A stretch of 64,000 bases of DNA. Source: Chryseobacterium sp. JAH (lineage in GTDB: Bacteria > Bacteroidota > Bacteroidia > Flavobacteriales > Weeksellaceae). This document shows positions 44,513 to 52,689 of this stretch, piece after piece. The notes under the pieces were generated by a model. It saw only the letters and a program-made list of their open reading frames with translations, did not search any database and was not told the DNA's origin. The stretch covers positions 62,001-126,000 of the forward strand of contig NZ_LMAH01000009.1 of NCBI RefSeq assembly GCF_001507335.1, read 5' to 3'. A program made the translations under genes and the position numbers. Numbering within the stretch: position 1 is the stretch's first letter; each line of letters starts with the position of its first letter.

Positions 44513-44608
44513 AGCCCCGATAGTAACGGTTACCCCACAGTAAGCCATTCGACAGGCTCAGGACAGGCTGGCTTACGAGGAGTATGAGTGGATAGCGGGA
44601 ATAGCTCC
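44513..44608 (+). repeat. dispersed repeat unit C interrupted by unit D
   Basis: Unit C starts with AGCCCCGATAG and resumes after the interruption as GAGTGGATAGCGGGAATAGCTC. Unit D (44540-44576) has perfect 8-base inverted ends, GTAAGCCA at 44540-44547 and TGGCTTAC at 44569-44576, with the core TTCGACAGGCTCAGGACAGGC between them. This is an insertion-like nesting. Confidence 0.6.
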
Positions 44609-44697
44609 TGAAAATGAGTGATAAGTAATTGGTAATGAATATTGATAGATTGGAAAAATCAAGAGATTGCTTCCTTGCATTGATAAAAAGAAAATAT

Positions 44698-45192
44698 ATG
44701 AAAATAGGCGATAAAGTTTCAGTGGTTGATGAAGATTTGAGCGGAGTAATCACTTCTGTGAATGGAAATATCGTGGTTTTCAAAGATGAATATGGTTTTA
44801 CCTATCAGTATCCGAAAGAAAAACTGGTTCCGAAAAACGCTTCTATTTACGAAAATATAAAAGTGGTGCAGAAAGCAGAACCCAGAAAAGTGACTTCTAA
44901 GAAACACGATAAAAACCCTTTGGTTCTTGACCTACATTTTCATAATTTAGTTAAAAATCCGAATGACTATGACAGTTTCGAAAGATTGTTTATGCAGAAG
45001 GAAAAATTGGTTCAAACCATTAATTTCTGTAGAAAAAATCATCTGAAAAGACTGGAAATCGTACACGGAATCGGTGACGGCGTACTTCAGAAATTAGTCT
45101 GGGACGTGCTTGAAAGTCAAACCGGTTTGGATTTTTACAACAAAGAAATTCTTCACCATCAATCGGGTGCGGTAATGGTAGAATTTCACTAA
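44698..45192 (+). CDS. Smr-domain protein
   Basis: A 164-residue protein with an N-terminal beta-rich module (MKIGDKVSVVDEDLSGVITS) and a C-terminal Smr domain with the signature LDLHFHNL, then VHGIGDGVLQKLV. Smr domains in MutS2-like proteins have nuclease-related roles. ATG 44698 is preferred over an in-frame ATG at 44629, which would add 23 residues encoded partly by repeat-like DNA. Confidence 0.8.
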   Translation: MKIGDKVSVVDEDLSGVITSVNGNIVVFKDEYGFTYQYPKEKLVPKNASIYENIKVVQKAEPRKVTSKKHDKNPLVLDLHFHNLVKNPNDYDSFERLFMQKEKLVQTINFCRKNHLKRLEIVHGIGDGVLQKLVWDVLESQTGLDFYNKEILHHQSGAVMVEFH

Positions 45193-45197
45193 ATTTG
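45190..45197 (+). promoter_or_regulatory. -7 box (TAAATTTG) of the DUF3822 gene
   Basis: Exact TAnnTTTG match that overlaps the stop codon of the Smr gene and lies 13 bases upstream of the DUF3822 ATG. Confidence 0.5.
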
Positions 45198-45210
45198 CAG
45201 CAATTGTTAT

Positions 45211-45927
45211 ATGAACTTACTTACTTTACTTTTTACCAAAGACGGGCTGATCTATCAGATTTCCAAGAACAAAAATGTTTTGGAAGAGAAGTCTTATCTT
45301 GTGAATGAAGAATCTCCTGCAAATTATATCGCTGACAAACTGGATGAAGCATTGCTGAAACAGAGATATGATGAAATTTCTGTGGTCTCGGCGCTCAATC
45401 ATTTTACTTTGATGCCGGAAGGTTTTTCTGAGCACGAGGCAGGTTATGATCTGATTGCATTCAATGCTCCTGTTGATAAGGAAAATGAGGAATTGATGCT
45501 TTCAGTAAATAAGAAGTTTCAAGTGCAGTTTTATTATACTTTTCCGAAGGAATTTTACACAAAAATTAAAGATCTTTCGATTCCTGTGAAATTTAATTTT
45601 TCGGGAGAGAAGTTTTTAAATTCAATACAAAATAAAAACAATAAAGAAATTCACATCAATCTTTATCATAACCAGTGTGAGTTTTTTGCGATCGCCAATA
45701 AGAAGGTGATTTTATACAACAATCTCGACGTCAACTCAGAGGTGGATTTTCTTTATTTCGTGATGTTTACTTTAAGCAAAATCGGTTTCGGAATTAACGA
45801 CACCAACTTTTTTGTCTACGGCGAAACAACAGAAAACGAAACATTCATCTCAGAGCTTCAGAAGTTTGTAAAGAATATTAAGATTGTTTTTGATAATATT
45901 CCGATTAAGAATTTCATTCTAAATTAG
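45211..45927 (+). CDS. DUF3822 family protein
   Basis: A 238-residue soluble protein of a Bacteroidota family with an actin-like or ASKHA-type flavour; the assignment rests on the conserved pattern (FTKDGLIYQISKNKNVLEEK, MPEGFSEHE and NLYHNQCEFFAIANKKVILY). The function is unknown. It sits immediately upstream of rsmD, often a conserved pair in flavobacteria. Confidence 0.75.
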   Translation: MNLLTLLFTKDGLIYQISKNKNVLEEKSYLVNEESPANYIADKLDEALLKQRYDEISVVSALNHFTLMPEGFSEHEAGYDLIAFNAPVDKENEELMLSVNKKFQVQFYYTFPKEFYTKIKDLSIPVKFNFSGEKFLNSIQNKNNKEIHINLYHNQCEFFAIANKKVILYNNLDVNSEVDFLYFVMFTLSKIGFGINDTNFFVYGETTENETFISELQKFVKNIKIVFDNIPIKNFILN

Positions 45928-45998
45928 GTTGCAGGACGCAGATTAAAGAACTTAATCCTTTTCTGCTCACCTATAACCTACTATCTAAAACCTAAAAA

Positions 45999-46595
45999 AT
46001 GTACAGAATAATTGCCGGCAAGTGGAAAGCCAAAAAAATAGCCGCTCCTAAAAACTTTGACGTAAGACCGACCACCGATTTTGCGAAAGAAGCTTTGTTC
46101 AGCATCATCGAAAATAAATACGATATGCAGGCAAGCTCTGTGCTGGATCTTTTCGCAGGAATTGGCTCTATCACTTTCGAATTTGCGTCCAGAGGCTGCA
46201 AAGATGTCACATCAGTTGAATTAAACCCTAAACATACTTCATTTTTAAATTCTACTGCAGCAGAACTTGGATTTAGCTTAAATGTAAGTGTGCAGCGTGG
46301 CGATGTTTTTGACTGGCTGAAAAAATTCAGAAATAAAAAGTCTTACGAGATTGTATTCTCTGATGCACCATTTGAAACTGAAGAGAAAAAATATATGGAA
46401 CTGATTTCTTTGGTTCTAAAAAATAAATACCTGAAACCTAACGGAGTTTTCATCGTAGAACATCAAAGCAGAATGAAACTTGATCATCCGAATTTGGTTG
46501 ACAGTCGAAAGTATGGAAATATAACCTTCAGCTTTTTCGAACCTATTGAGGAAGAAACAACGGATTTAGAACAAACAGATCATCAGGAAATTTAA
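45999..46595 (+). CDS. rsmD: RsmD-family 16S rRNA methyltransferase
   Basis: A 198-residue SAM-dependent methyltransferase. The N-terminus has MYRIIAGKWKAKKIAAPK and the motif VRPTTDFAKEALFSIIENK typical of RsmD, then VLDLFAGIGSITFEFASRG. The usual catalytic DPPY/F appears as DAPF in IVFSDAPFETE. RsmD modifies a guanine in the 16S rRNA. The upstream spacer of 71 bases is repetitive, and a terminator overlaps the stop codon. Confidence 0.88.
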   Translation: MYRIIAGKWKAKKIAAPKNFDVRPTTDFAKEALFSIIENKYDMQASSVLDLFAGIGSITFEFASRGCKDVTSVELNPKHTSFLNSTAAELGFSLNVSVQRGDVFDWLKKFRNKKSYEIVFSDAPFETEEKKYMELISLVLKNKYLKPNGVFIVEHQSRMKLDHPNLVDSRKYGNITFSFFEPIEEETTDLEQTDHQEI

Positions 46596-46609
46596 TTCCT
46601 GATTTTTTT
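46582..46609 (+). terminator. intrinsic terminator of rsmD
   Basis: ATCAGGAA (46582-46589) and TTCCTGAT (46596-46603) form a perfect 8-bp stem with a 6-base loop and a following T run. The first arm encodes the last residues of RsmD. Confidence 0.88.
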
Positions 46610-46640
46610 ATTTACATTAGTAGGTACAAATTGAATTACA

Positions 46641-47240
46641 ATGAGCTTTTTAGATCAAATAAAAAACCGATATGCGGTGAAAAAATACAATCCTGAAGCT
46701 AAAATCAGTCAGGATAAAATTGATGAACTGAAAACAATTTTAAATTTAAGTCCGTCCTCGATCAACAGTCAGCCCTGGAATTTTGTATTTATCAAAACAC
46801 AAAATATCAAAGAGCAATTGTCTGAATTTTCTTATCACAACAAACAAAAAGTAATCGACTGCAGTCATGTTATTGTGTTTCAGGTGCTGAAAAGTTCTGA
46901 ACATTTCGAAAATCAGATGCATGAGTATCTTAATGAAGTGGGTGTAAATTTTTATAACACTTTGGTAAAACCACATGGTGAAGAATATGTAAAATCGTGG
47001 ATGGTCCACCAAGTCTATCTTGCGCTTGGTGTATTTCTCTCAGCGTGCGCTGACATGAAAATTGATTCTACTCCGATGGAAGGAATCCAACCGGATCACT
47101 ACGATGCTATCATCAATAATCTAGATTATGAATCGGTGTTGGCAGTAGCCATCGGTGAAAAGCCTGAAACAGATCATAATCAATTGACCATTACTCCCAA
47201 ACGAAGATTAAACCCAGAAAAAATAATTACTGAAATCTAA
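46641..47240 (+). CDS. nitroreductase-family oxidoreductase
   Basis: A 199-residue NfsB-like flavoprotein. The N-terminal FMN/substrate features RYAVKKYNP, SPSSINSQPWNFVFI, then HQVYLALGVFLSACADMKID and PMEGIQPDHYDAI are typical. It probably uses NAD(P)H to reduce quinones or nitro compounds. It is followed by a terminator shared with murI. Confidence 0.87.
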   Translation: MSFLDQIKNRYAVKKYNPEAKISQDKIDELKTILNLSPSSINSQPWNFVFIKTQNIKEQLSEFSYHNKQKVIDCSHVIVFQVLKSSEHFENQMHEYLNEVGVNFYNTLVKPHGEEYVKSWMVHQVYLALGVFLSACADMKIDSTPMEGIQPDHYDAIINNLDYESVLAVAIGEKPETDHNQLTITPKRRLNPEKIITEI

Positions 47241-47254
47241 AATTTTAACACTGC

Positions 47255-47282
47255 AAAAAAACGGGCAAAAGTCCGTTTTTTT
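47255..47282. terminator. bidirectional terminator between the nitroreductase gene and murI
   Basis: AAAAAAACGG (47255-47264) and CCGTTTTTTT (47273-47282) form a 10-bp stem with an 8-base loop between two convergent genes. Confidence 0.9.
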
Positions 47283-47295
47283 GATTTACAGATAA

Positions 47296-48126
47296 TTACA
47301 ATACTTTCAGTTCCAAATCTATACTTTTTCCGAAGAACTTTTTTGAAATTTTCTCAAAGTTTTTCGTGATATCTGAAAGATAAAACTGATACGTCGCCTT
47401 AGGATTATTGGTATTAAGAAGATGATACTTATCTAAAATAATATTCAGGTGATTGGCTACAATATTGGGTGAATCGATCACACGAACGCGGTTTCCATAA
47501 TACTGTTTGATTTCGTCAATCAATAATGGGTAATGCGTACAACCTAAAATCAGTGTTTCGATATTCTTAAGCTTGGCATTACTCAGATAATTATAAATAA
47601 TAGAATGCGTAATCGGATGGTTTTTAAACCCTTCTTCAATCGCAGGAACCAGCAAAGGCGTCGCCAACTCATCTACTTTGATAAACTTATTGTGCTTGCG
47701 AATACTTTTCTTATACAGACCTGAATTTACAGTAGCTTTTGTCGCAATGACTCCGACATTATTATGAATTTCATACGCTACTTTTTCCGCAACCGGATTG
47801 ATAACGTCAATCACAGGAACTTTTCCGGCAACAGCTTCCATTACTTCATTCAAAGCATTTGCAGTTGCAGTATTGCAGGCTATTACAATAGCTTTACAGT
47901 TTTGTTCCAATAAGAAATTAGTAATTTTCGTAGAATATCCTATGATCGCTTCTTTTGATTTTTCACCATAGGGAAGATGTTTTGTATCTCCGAAATAGAT
48001 TAGATCTTCATTCGGAAGAAGTCTCTTTATTTCTTTGGCAACCGTTAATCCACCTACACCACTATCAAAAATTCCGATAGGCTGTTGAGGCGAAAGATGC
48101 GAATAATCCTGTTTTTTAGTTTTCAA
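47296..48126 (-). CDS. murI: glutamate racemase
   Basis: A 276-residue enzyme that supplies D-glutamate for peptidoglycan. The catalytic cysteine motifs are IACNTATANALNEV and GCTHYPLLIDEI, plus GIFDSGVGGLTVAKEI near the N-terminus. A -7 box lies 18 bases upstream. Confidence 0.95.
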   Translation of the reverse strand: MKTKKQDYSHLSPQQPIGIFDSGVGGLTVAKEIKRLLPNEDLIYFGDTKHLPYGEKSKEAIIGYSTKITNFLLEQNCKAIVIACNTATANALNEVMEAVAGKVPVIDVINPVAEKVAYEIHNNVGVIATKATVNSGLYKKSIRKHNKFIKVDELATPLLVPAIEEGFKNHPITHSIIYNYLSNAKLKNIETLILGCTHYPLLIDEIKQYYGNRVRVIDSPNIVANHLNIILDKYHLLNTNNPKATYQFYLSDITKNFEKISKKFFGKSIDLELKVL

Positions 48127-48144
48127 ACGAAGTGAAATTTAGTG

Positions 48145-48152
48145 CAAAAATA
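48145..48152 (-). promoter_or_regulatory. -7 box (TATTTTTG) of murI
   Basis: On the minus strand this matches TAnnTTTG, 18 bases upstream of the murI ATG. Confidence 0.5.
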
Positions 48153-48191
48153 CTTAAAGATTTTAAATTGTAGATTTTAGATTCTATTTTT

Positions 48192-49316
48192 TTAAACCTG
48201 AAACAAATCTGAAGCAATGCCGTCTGCCATAAACCAATGCTTTTCAGGAATTTTAAGGTGATTATTTTCTTTAATTAAAATTCCGTCTGCCATTTTTTGC
48301 TGAATTTCTTTATGAAACATATCTAATATATCCTCTTTAAATTTATTTTTCAAACTCTCAAGATCAATCCCCCAAGTAGTCCGCAAACCGATCATAATCA
48401 TTTCATTAAACTGATCCTTTGGTGAAAGAATTTCTGTTTCTTTGGCCAGAAGATTGGAGTTTAATTTTTTAATGTACTGCTGATTGTTAGCAACATTCCA
48501 GCTTCTCGCATCAAATCCGTTGTAAGAATGTGCAGAAGGCCCGATTCCCAAGTATTCATTATATTTCCAGTAGGCAGAATTATGTCTTGAATGAAAACCT
48601 TTTTTAGCAAAATTGGAGATTTCATAGTGCTCAAATTCATGATCTTTCAAAAAGTCAATCATATAGTAAAATTCTCTGTTCTGCTCTTCTTCTTTAGGAT
48701 TGGAAACTTTTCCATTCGCAATCCACTTTTCTAAAGCCGTTTTTGGCTCGACCGTCAATGCATACGATGAAATATGGGGAACTTCAAGTGCAATAGTTTT
48801 ATTTAAATTTTGCTTCCAGATTTCTAAACTTGATGTTGGTGAACCATAAATGAGGTCAATACTTAAGTTTTCAAAGCCAAAATCCTGTGCTCTTTTGATA
48901 GAACCTTCAGCATCCGAAGCATTATGTGCACGATTCATTAACCTTAAATCTTCGTCGAAGAAACTTTGAGTTCCGATTGACAATCGATTGACATGAGAAT
49001 TTGTGAGTTGTCTTAAAAAGTTTTTATCTAAATCATCCGGATTAGCCTCTAATGTAATTTCAATATCAGCGTTAAAACTGAAATATTTTAAAACCTCATC
49101 AATTAAAGACTTAATTTCATTGCCAGAAAGTATCGAAGGTGTACCTCCACCGAAGTAAAGGGACTGCAAATTTTTGTTTTGAAGTTCATCTTTGCGGAGA
49201 AAAATTTCTTTTTTCATCGCAGCAATCATCTCATCTTTAAAATTCAAAGAAGTCGAAAAGTGAAAATTGCAATAGCTACACTTCTGTTTGCAGAAAGGAA
49301 TGTGAATATAAATCAT
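48192..49316 (-). CDS. hemW: radical SAM heme chaperone HemW
   Basis: A 374-residue protein (ATG 49316). The radical SAM cysteines are in HIPFCKQKCSYCNF (Cys9, Cys13, Cys16). FGGGTPSIL, EANPDD, and RLSIGTQSF follow as in HemW/CPDH-like enzymes, and the C-terminal HemN-C-like segment is present. An in-frame TTG at 49346 overlaps the promoter and hairpin of the intergenic region and is unlikely to be used. Confidence 0.9.
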   Translation of the reverse strand: MIYIHIPFCKQKCSYCNFHFSTSLNFKDEMIAAMKKEIFLRKDELQNKNLQSLYFGGGTPSILSGNEIKSLIDEVLKYFSFNADIEITLEANPDDLDKNFLRQLTNSHVNRLSIGTQSFFDEDLRLMNRAHNASDAEGSIKRAQDFGFENLSIDLIYGSPTSSLEIWKQNLNKTIALEVPHISSYALTVEPKTALEKWIANGKVSNPKEEEQNREFYYMIDFLKDHEFEHYEISNFAKKGFHSRHNSAYWKYNEYLGIGPSAHSYNGFDARSWNVANNQQYIKKLNSNLLAKETEILSPKDQFNEMIMIGLRTTWGIDLESLKNKFKEDILDMFHKEIQQKMADGILIKENNHLKIPEKHWFMADGIASDLFQV

Positions 49317-49343
49317 AAAAAAAGCTCTGAAAAATTCAGAGCT
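49317..49343 (-). terminator. terminator between the porP-like gene and hemW
   Basis: AGCTCTGA and TCAGAGCT (49323-49330, 49336-49343) form a perfect 8-bp stem, followed on the minus strand by seven T immediately before the hemW ATG. It ends transcripts of the PorP-like gene. Confidence 0.85.
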
Positions 49344-49351
49344 CAAATTTA
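49344..49351 (-). promoter_or_regulatory. -7 box (TAAATTTG) of hemW
   Basis: On the minus strand TAAATTTG directly abuts the terminator hairpin. The predicted transcription start would fall inside the stem, so hemW transcripts should lack the full hairpin. Confidence 0.5.
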
Positions 49352-49367
49352 TTTAAATTAAATCAGA

Positions 49368-50318
49368 TTAATATCTAAATCCTCTATGATTAATAAAGTT
49401 ATCAAAGTTGTAACCTAAACCAATCATAAAGCTGTTTCCACCATATTCCTGAATGTCAGACATTCCAAGGTTGTAAGTAGCACCCACCATAAATTTGTTG
49501 AATCTTACTTTTACAATTGGTGAAATACTCAACTGCTGGTTATCAAATCTGTTTTGAACACCTCTGTAGCTTACCCCGAAAGAGAATGCATTGATGTCGT
49601 TAGAGAATGTAGCCATCAAGTTTAAATCCATCATTCTTGTAGAGTTGGTATTTAAATTGATTAAAGCTGAAGGAGTAATGGCAATATTATCTGCAATTTT
49701 CCAGTCGTATCCTAAGTTTAAGAAGAATTTGATTGGTGATGGCTCGTAGTTGTTAACGATAGACTCGTCATTGCTTAAAGCGATATCGTTCACAGAAACA
49801 CCTCCAAATAATCCCTTGTACGTTGCAGCCAAACCAAAGTTTGCATATGCCATAAAGATATTACTTTCGTTTCCTTGCAATAATGGATCGTAACCGTCTT
49901 CCGTATTAATTTTAGAATAATCAAAATTCATATTATAAAAATTAACACTTGTACCAAAAGAAAACTGATCTTTTCTTTCACCCTCACTGCTTAACGGGAT
50001 GAAGTAAGAAGCTCCCGCTGTAATACCTCCCGCAGATATAGGACCGTTGCTATCTCTAAAAACGGAAATACCCGCTCCCACTCTATCAAAAATATTCGCG
50101 TTGATCCCCACAGACTGAACGTTTGGAGACTCGCTAAATTTTGAAAATTGTTGTTGATAGTTTAGATTAAGCTGTACATAGTCCGTTTTACCATATTGTG
50201 CAGGGTTGAACAGGAACTCACCATCTAATAGATATTGCTGATAGTATGGTAATGATTCTTGTGCTTTGTACGCATTAGACAAAAGAGCTAAACATACGAT
50301 AGCATATAGTTTTCTCAT
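49368..50318 (-). CDS. PorP/SprF-family type IX secretion membrane protein
   Basis: A 316-residue protein starting at ATG 50318, with a signal peptide (MRKLYAIVCLALLSNAYKA). The rest is an outer-membrane-barrel pattern with PYYQQYLLDGEFLFNPAQYG, typical of the PorP/SprF family that helps type IX secretion and gliding. No gld or spr neighbours are in the window. It is followed by a terminator. Confidence 0.88.
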   Translation of the reverse strand: MRKLYAIVCLALLSNAYKAQESLPYYQQYLLDGEFLFNPAQYGKTDYVQLNLNYQQQFSKFSESPNVQSVGINANIFDRVGAGISVFRDSNGPISAGGITAGASYFIPLSSEGERKDQFSFGTSVNFYNMNFDYSKINTEDGYDPLLQGNESNIFMAYANFGLAATYKGLFGGVSVNDIALSNDESIVNNYEPSPIKFFLNLGYDWKIADNIAITPSALINLNTNSTRMMDLNLMATFSNDINAFSFGVSYRGVQNRFDNQQLSISPIVKVRFNKFMVGATYNLGMSDIQEYGGNSFMIGLGYNFDNFINHRGFRY

Positions 50319-50341
50319 AACAAATCTTGATTTCAATTCAA

Positions 50342-50349
50342 CAAATATA
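50342..50349 (-). promoter_or_regulatory. -7 box (TATATTTG) of the PorP-like gene
   Basis: On the minus strand TATATTTG lies 23 bases upstream of the ATG at 50318. Confidence 0.5.
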
Positions 50350-50369
50350 AAAAAATTCTCAATATATTT

Positions 50370-51434
50370 TTAGTTTTCTAAATAATTTCTCCATTTTTTT
50401 ACGGCATCCGCCATATCTTGAGGCATTGGACTCTCAAAATACAATTCCTTTTTTGTCGTAGGGTGTATAAATCCGAGAGTATGGGCATGAAGAGCATGTC
50501 TTGGTAAAATATCAAAAACATTTTTTACAAACTGCTTATATTTAGGCAAATTAACTCCACGAAGAGCGATATTCCCTTCATATCTTTCGTCATTAAACAA
50601 AGTATGACCAATATGTTTGAAATGCGCTCTAATCTGATGGGTTCTTCCGGTTTCCAGCTTACATTCTACCCAAGTCATGTATTTAAACCTCTCTAAAACT
50701 TTATAATGCGTCACGGCATGCTTACCAACGCTTCCGTCTACGTAAGTATACATCTGCATTCTGTTCTTGGGATGCCTTCCTATATGACCCGTTATGGTGC
50801 CTTCATCTTCTTTTACATTACCCCAGACAAACGCCCAATACAGTCTTTTGGTTTTTCTTTCGAAAAACTGTTTTGCGAGAAAACTCAAAGCATATTCATT
50901 TTTTGCAATAACCAAAAGGCCAGAAGTGTCTTTATCGATTCTGTGAACCAATCCTACTCTATCCAAATCTGATTTTTCACCTTTTTTATCAAAATGAAAA
51001 GCCAAAGCATTGACTAAAGTTCCATCCCAGTTTCCAAATCCAGGATGCACAACCATTCCAGGTTCTTTGTCTACCACAACCAAATCATCATCTTCGTACA
51101 CAATATTAATTGGGATATCCTGCGGAATGATCACATTCAGTCTGGGCGGATGAGCAAGGAGCAACGAAATCTGATCTCCCGGTTTTACACGGTAGTTCTG
51201 CTTCACAGGATTTCCGTTAACCACAACATTTCCGGCTCTGCAGGTTTGTGATATTTTATTTCTTGAAGAATTCTGTCGGAAATTTAAAAGAAATTTATCA
51301 ATTCTTAAAGGTTCTTGTTTCCCGTCAACTGTAATATTCACATGTTCGTACAAACCTTTATTTTCCTCATCAATATCTACATTGTTGGGATCTAATAATT
51401 CTTCGTCTAAAAAATCTTCGTTTTCTTCTGTCAT
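50370..51434 (-). CDS. RluA/RluD-family pseudouridine synthase
   Basis: A 354-residue protein. An N-terminal S4-like domain (RIDKFLLNFRQNSSRNKISQ, GNPVKQNYRVKPGDQI) precedes the catalytic HRIDKDTSGLLVIAKNEYAL and the LETGRTHQIRAHFKHIGHTL motif. RluD-type enzymes modify uridines in 23S rRNA. The upstream neighbour is the PASTA protein gene. Confidence 0.9.
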   Translation of the reverse strand: MTEENEDFLDEELLDPNNVDIDEENKGLYEHVNITVDGKQEPLRIDKFLLNFRQNSSRNKISQTCRAGNVVVNGNPVKQNYRVKPGDQISLLLAHPPRLNVIIPQDIPINIVYEDDDLVVVDKEPGMVVHPGFGNWDGTLVNALAFHFDKKGEKSDLDRVGLVHRIDKDTSGLLVIAKNEYALSFLAKQFFERKTKRLYWAFVWGNVKEDEGTITGHIGRHPKNRMQMYTYVDGSVGKHAVTHYKVLERFKYMTWVECKLETGRTHQIRAHFKHIGHTLFNDERYEGNIALRGVNLPKYKQFVKNVFDILPRHALHAHTLGFIHPTTKKELYFESPMPQDMADAVKKWRNYLEN

Positions 51435-51450
51435 TATATTCTTTTTACAT

Positions 51451-51481
51451 AAAAGGCCTCAACATTTTAAAGTTGAAGCCT
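51451..51481 (-). terminator. terminator after the PASTA gene
   Basis: AGGCCTCAAC (51454-51463) pairs with GTTGAAGCCT (51472-51481) with one mismatch. Only a short T run follows on the minus strand. It separates the PASTA gene from the RluD-type gene. Confidence 0.6.
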
Positions 51482-51505
51482 GAATTTTTATAATAAAGTT
51501 ATTAA

Positions 51506-52534
51506 TTACTCTACCACAGCTTTCTTAGCTTTCGGTTTATCTACCGACGTTGCTGTTGACTTGCCTGAATTTTCTCCTGTTTTAGGCTTTGATTCAGCAG
51601 GCTTTGCTGTTGATGACACGTTCACTTTCTGAGCTACAGGCTTTTGAGTAACAGGAGGTGGCGGCGTTTCATGTACAGGGGCATCCTGAAAATTAGGAAC
51701 CTCCTCATATCTGATCGGAGGCAATGTAGTATCGACCTTCATTCTGTACATAGAATTAAGCTGATCTATCTTGTCTCTAAGCTCTGCTGGAGTTTTCTTA
51801 CTTGCCCAGAGATCTATCTGCATTCCTTGATCTCGTGCATCTCCTGCAGCAGGATCCTGATAATAAACGATATCCGATTCGTCTTTGCCACCATCTTCAT
51901 GATCTACGATTCCTACTTCAAAAAGATTTCTGGCAATATAAGCTCTTGCTTCTTTAACGGTTAACCCTACAACATTAGGGATCGATATATTTCTCATCGG
52001 CCCGGAACCTACTACAACGTCAACCACAGAGAATCTTGGAATTTTCGTTCCCGGTTTCAAAGAATTTCCTTTGAACAAAACTCTGAGAACCGCATCTTTC
52101 TGAATACTCGGTTCAAAAATAGTATCACCCACTTTCAGACCTACCTGATCCAATCGCTGGAATGCAAGACCAGAATATTTATTAATAACATCAGGTACCG
52201 CAACAGGAGCCCAGCTTCTTGGATTTACTTTCAAAGTAATTGCTCTTCCATCCTTTACACGCGATCCCGGCGCAGGATAAACCTGAAGCACCTGAAAAGG
52301 TCTGTATTTTGGATTATAGGTAGCGCTGTCTACTTCATAATCAAGACCTGTGTCTTCTAAGATTTTGACAGCATCATGTACAGATTTATTAACAACATTA
52401 GGAACGGGAATCTCCTGACCGTGGTTTGTATGATACTCCAGCCAACGAAATGTAAGCCATACCAATCCCACGAAAATAGCGATCGCTACTAATAAATTAA
52501 CTAAAACTTTCCAATTGAAAAGTGATTTAAGCAT
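51506..52534 (-). CDS. membrane-anchored PASTA-domain protein
   Basis: A 342-residue protein. A single N-terminal helix (about residues 9-32) is followed by three PASTA domains: VPNVVNKSVHDAVKILEDTG, VPDVINKYSGLAFQRLDQVG and IPNVVGLTVKEARAYIARNL. A proline-, lysine- and glutamine-rich tail begins near residue 285. There is no kinase domain, unlike PASTA kinases of Gram-positive bacteria. ATG 52534 is chosen because a -7 box sits at 52561-52568, downstream of the longer start. It diverges from ddl. Confidence 0.85.
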   Translation of the reverse strand: MLKSLFNWKVLVNLLVAIAIFVGLVWLTFRWLEYHTNHGQEIPVPNVVNKSVHDAVKILEDTGLDYEVDSATYNPKYRPFQVLQVYPAPGSRVKDGRAITLKVNPRSWAPVAVPDVINKYSGLAFQRLDQVGLKVGDTIFEPSIQKDAVLRVLFKGNSLKPGTKIPRFSVVDVVVGSGPMRNISIPNVVGLTVKEARAYIARNLFEVGIVDHEDGGKDESDIVYYQDPAAGDARDQGMQIDLWASKKTPAELRDKIDQLNSMYRMKVDTTLPPIRYEEVPNFQDAPVHETPPPPVTQKPVAQKVNVSSTAKPAESKPKTGENSGKSTATSVDKPKAKKAVVE

Positions 52535-52560
52535 ACTTAAAAATACTTGAATTATAACGG

Positions 52561-52568
52561 CAAATATA
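52561..52568 (-). promoter_or_regulatory. -7 box (TATATTTG) of the PASTA gene
   Basis: On the minus strand TATATTTG is 26 bases upstream of the ATG at 52534. This excludes an upstream ORF start at 52660 for this transcript. Confidence 0.5.
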
Positions 52569-52660
52569 GCTAATAATTTTTGATTGCACTTTTTATTTAA
52601 CAGAATTAGCATTTGGCTCCAAATTTTCAAAAATTCAATTCGTGCATGATATAATTTCAT

Positions 52661-52668
52661 TAAATTTG
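52661..52668 (+). promoter_or_regulatory. -7 box (TAAATTTG) of ddl
   Basis: Exact TAnnTTTG match 21 bases upstream of the ddl ATG. Confidence 0.5.
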
Positions 52669-52689
52669 CCTTAAATGATATAAACGGAT

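Noticed and set aside
44511..44783. A 90-codon minus-strand ORF over the repeat block before the Smr gene
   Set aside because: It reads through several dispersed repeats and has no family motif; repeats of this type often create spurious ORFs.
49317..49346. An upstream hemW start at TTG 49346
   Set aside because: It would place a -7 box and a terminator hairpin inside the coding sequence and adds no conserved residues.
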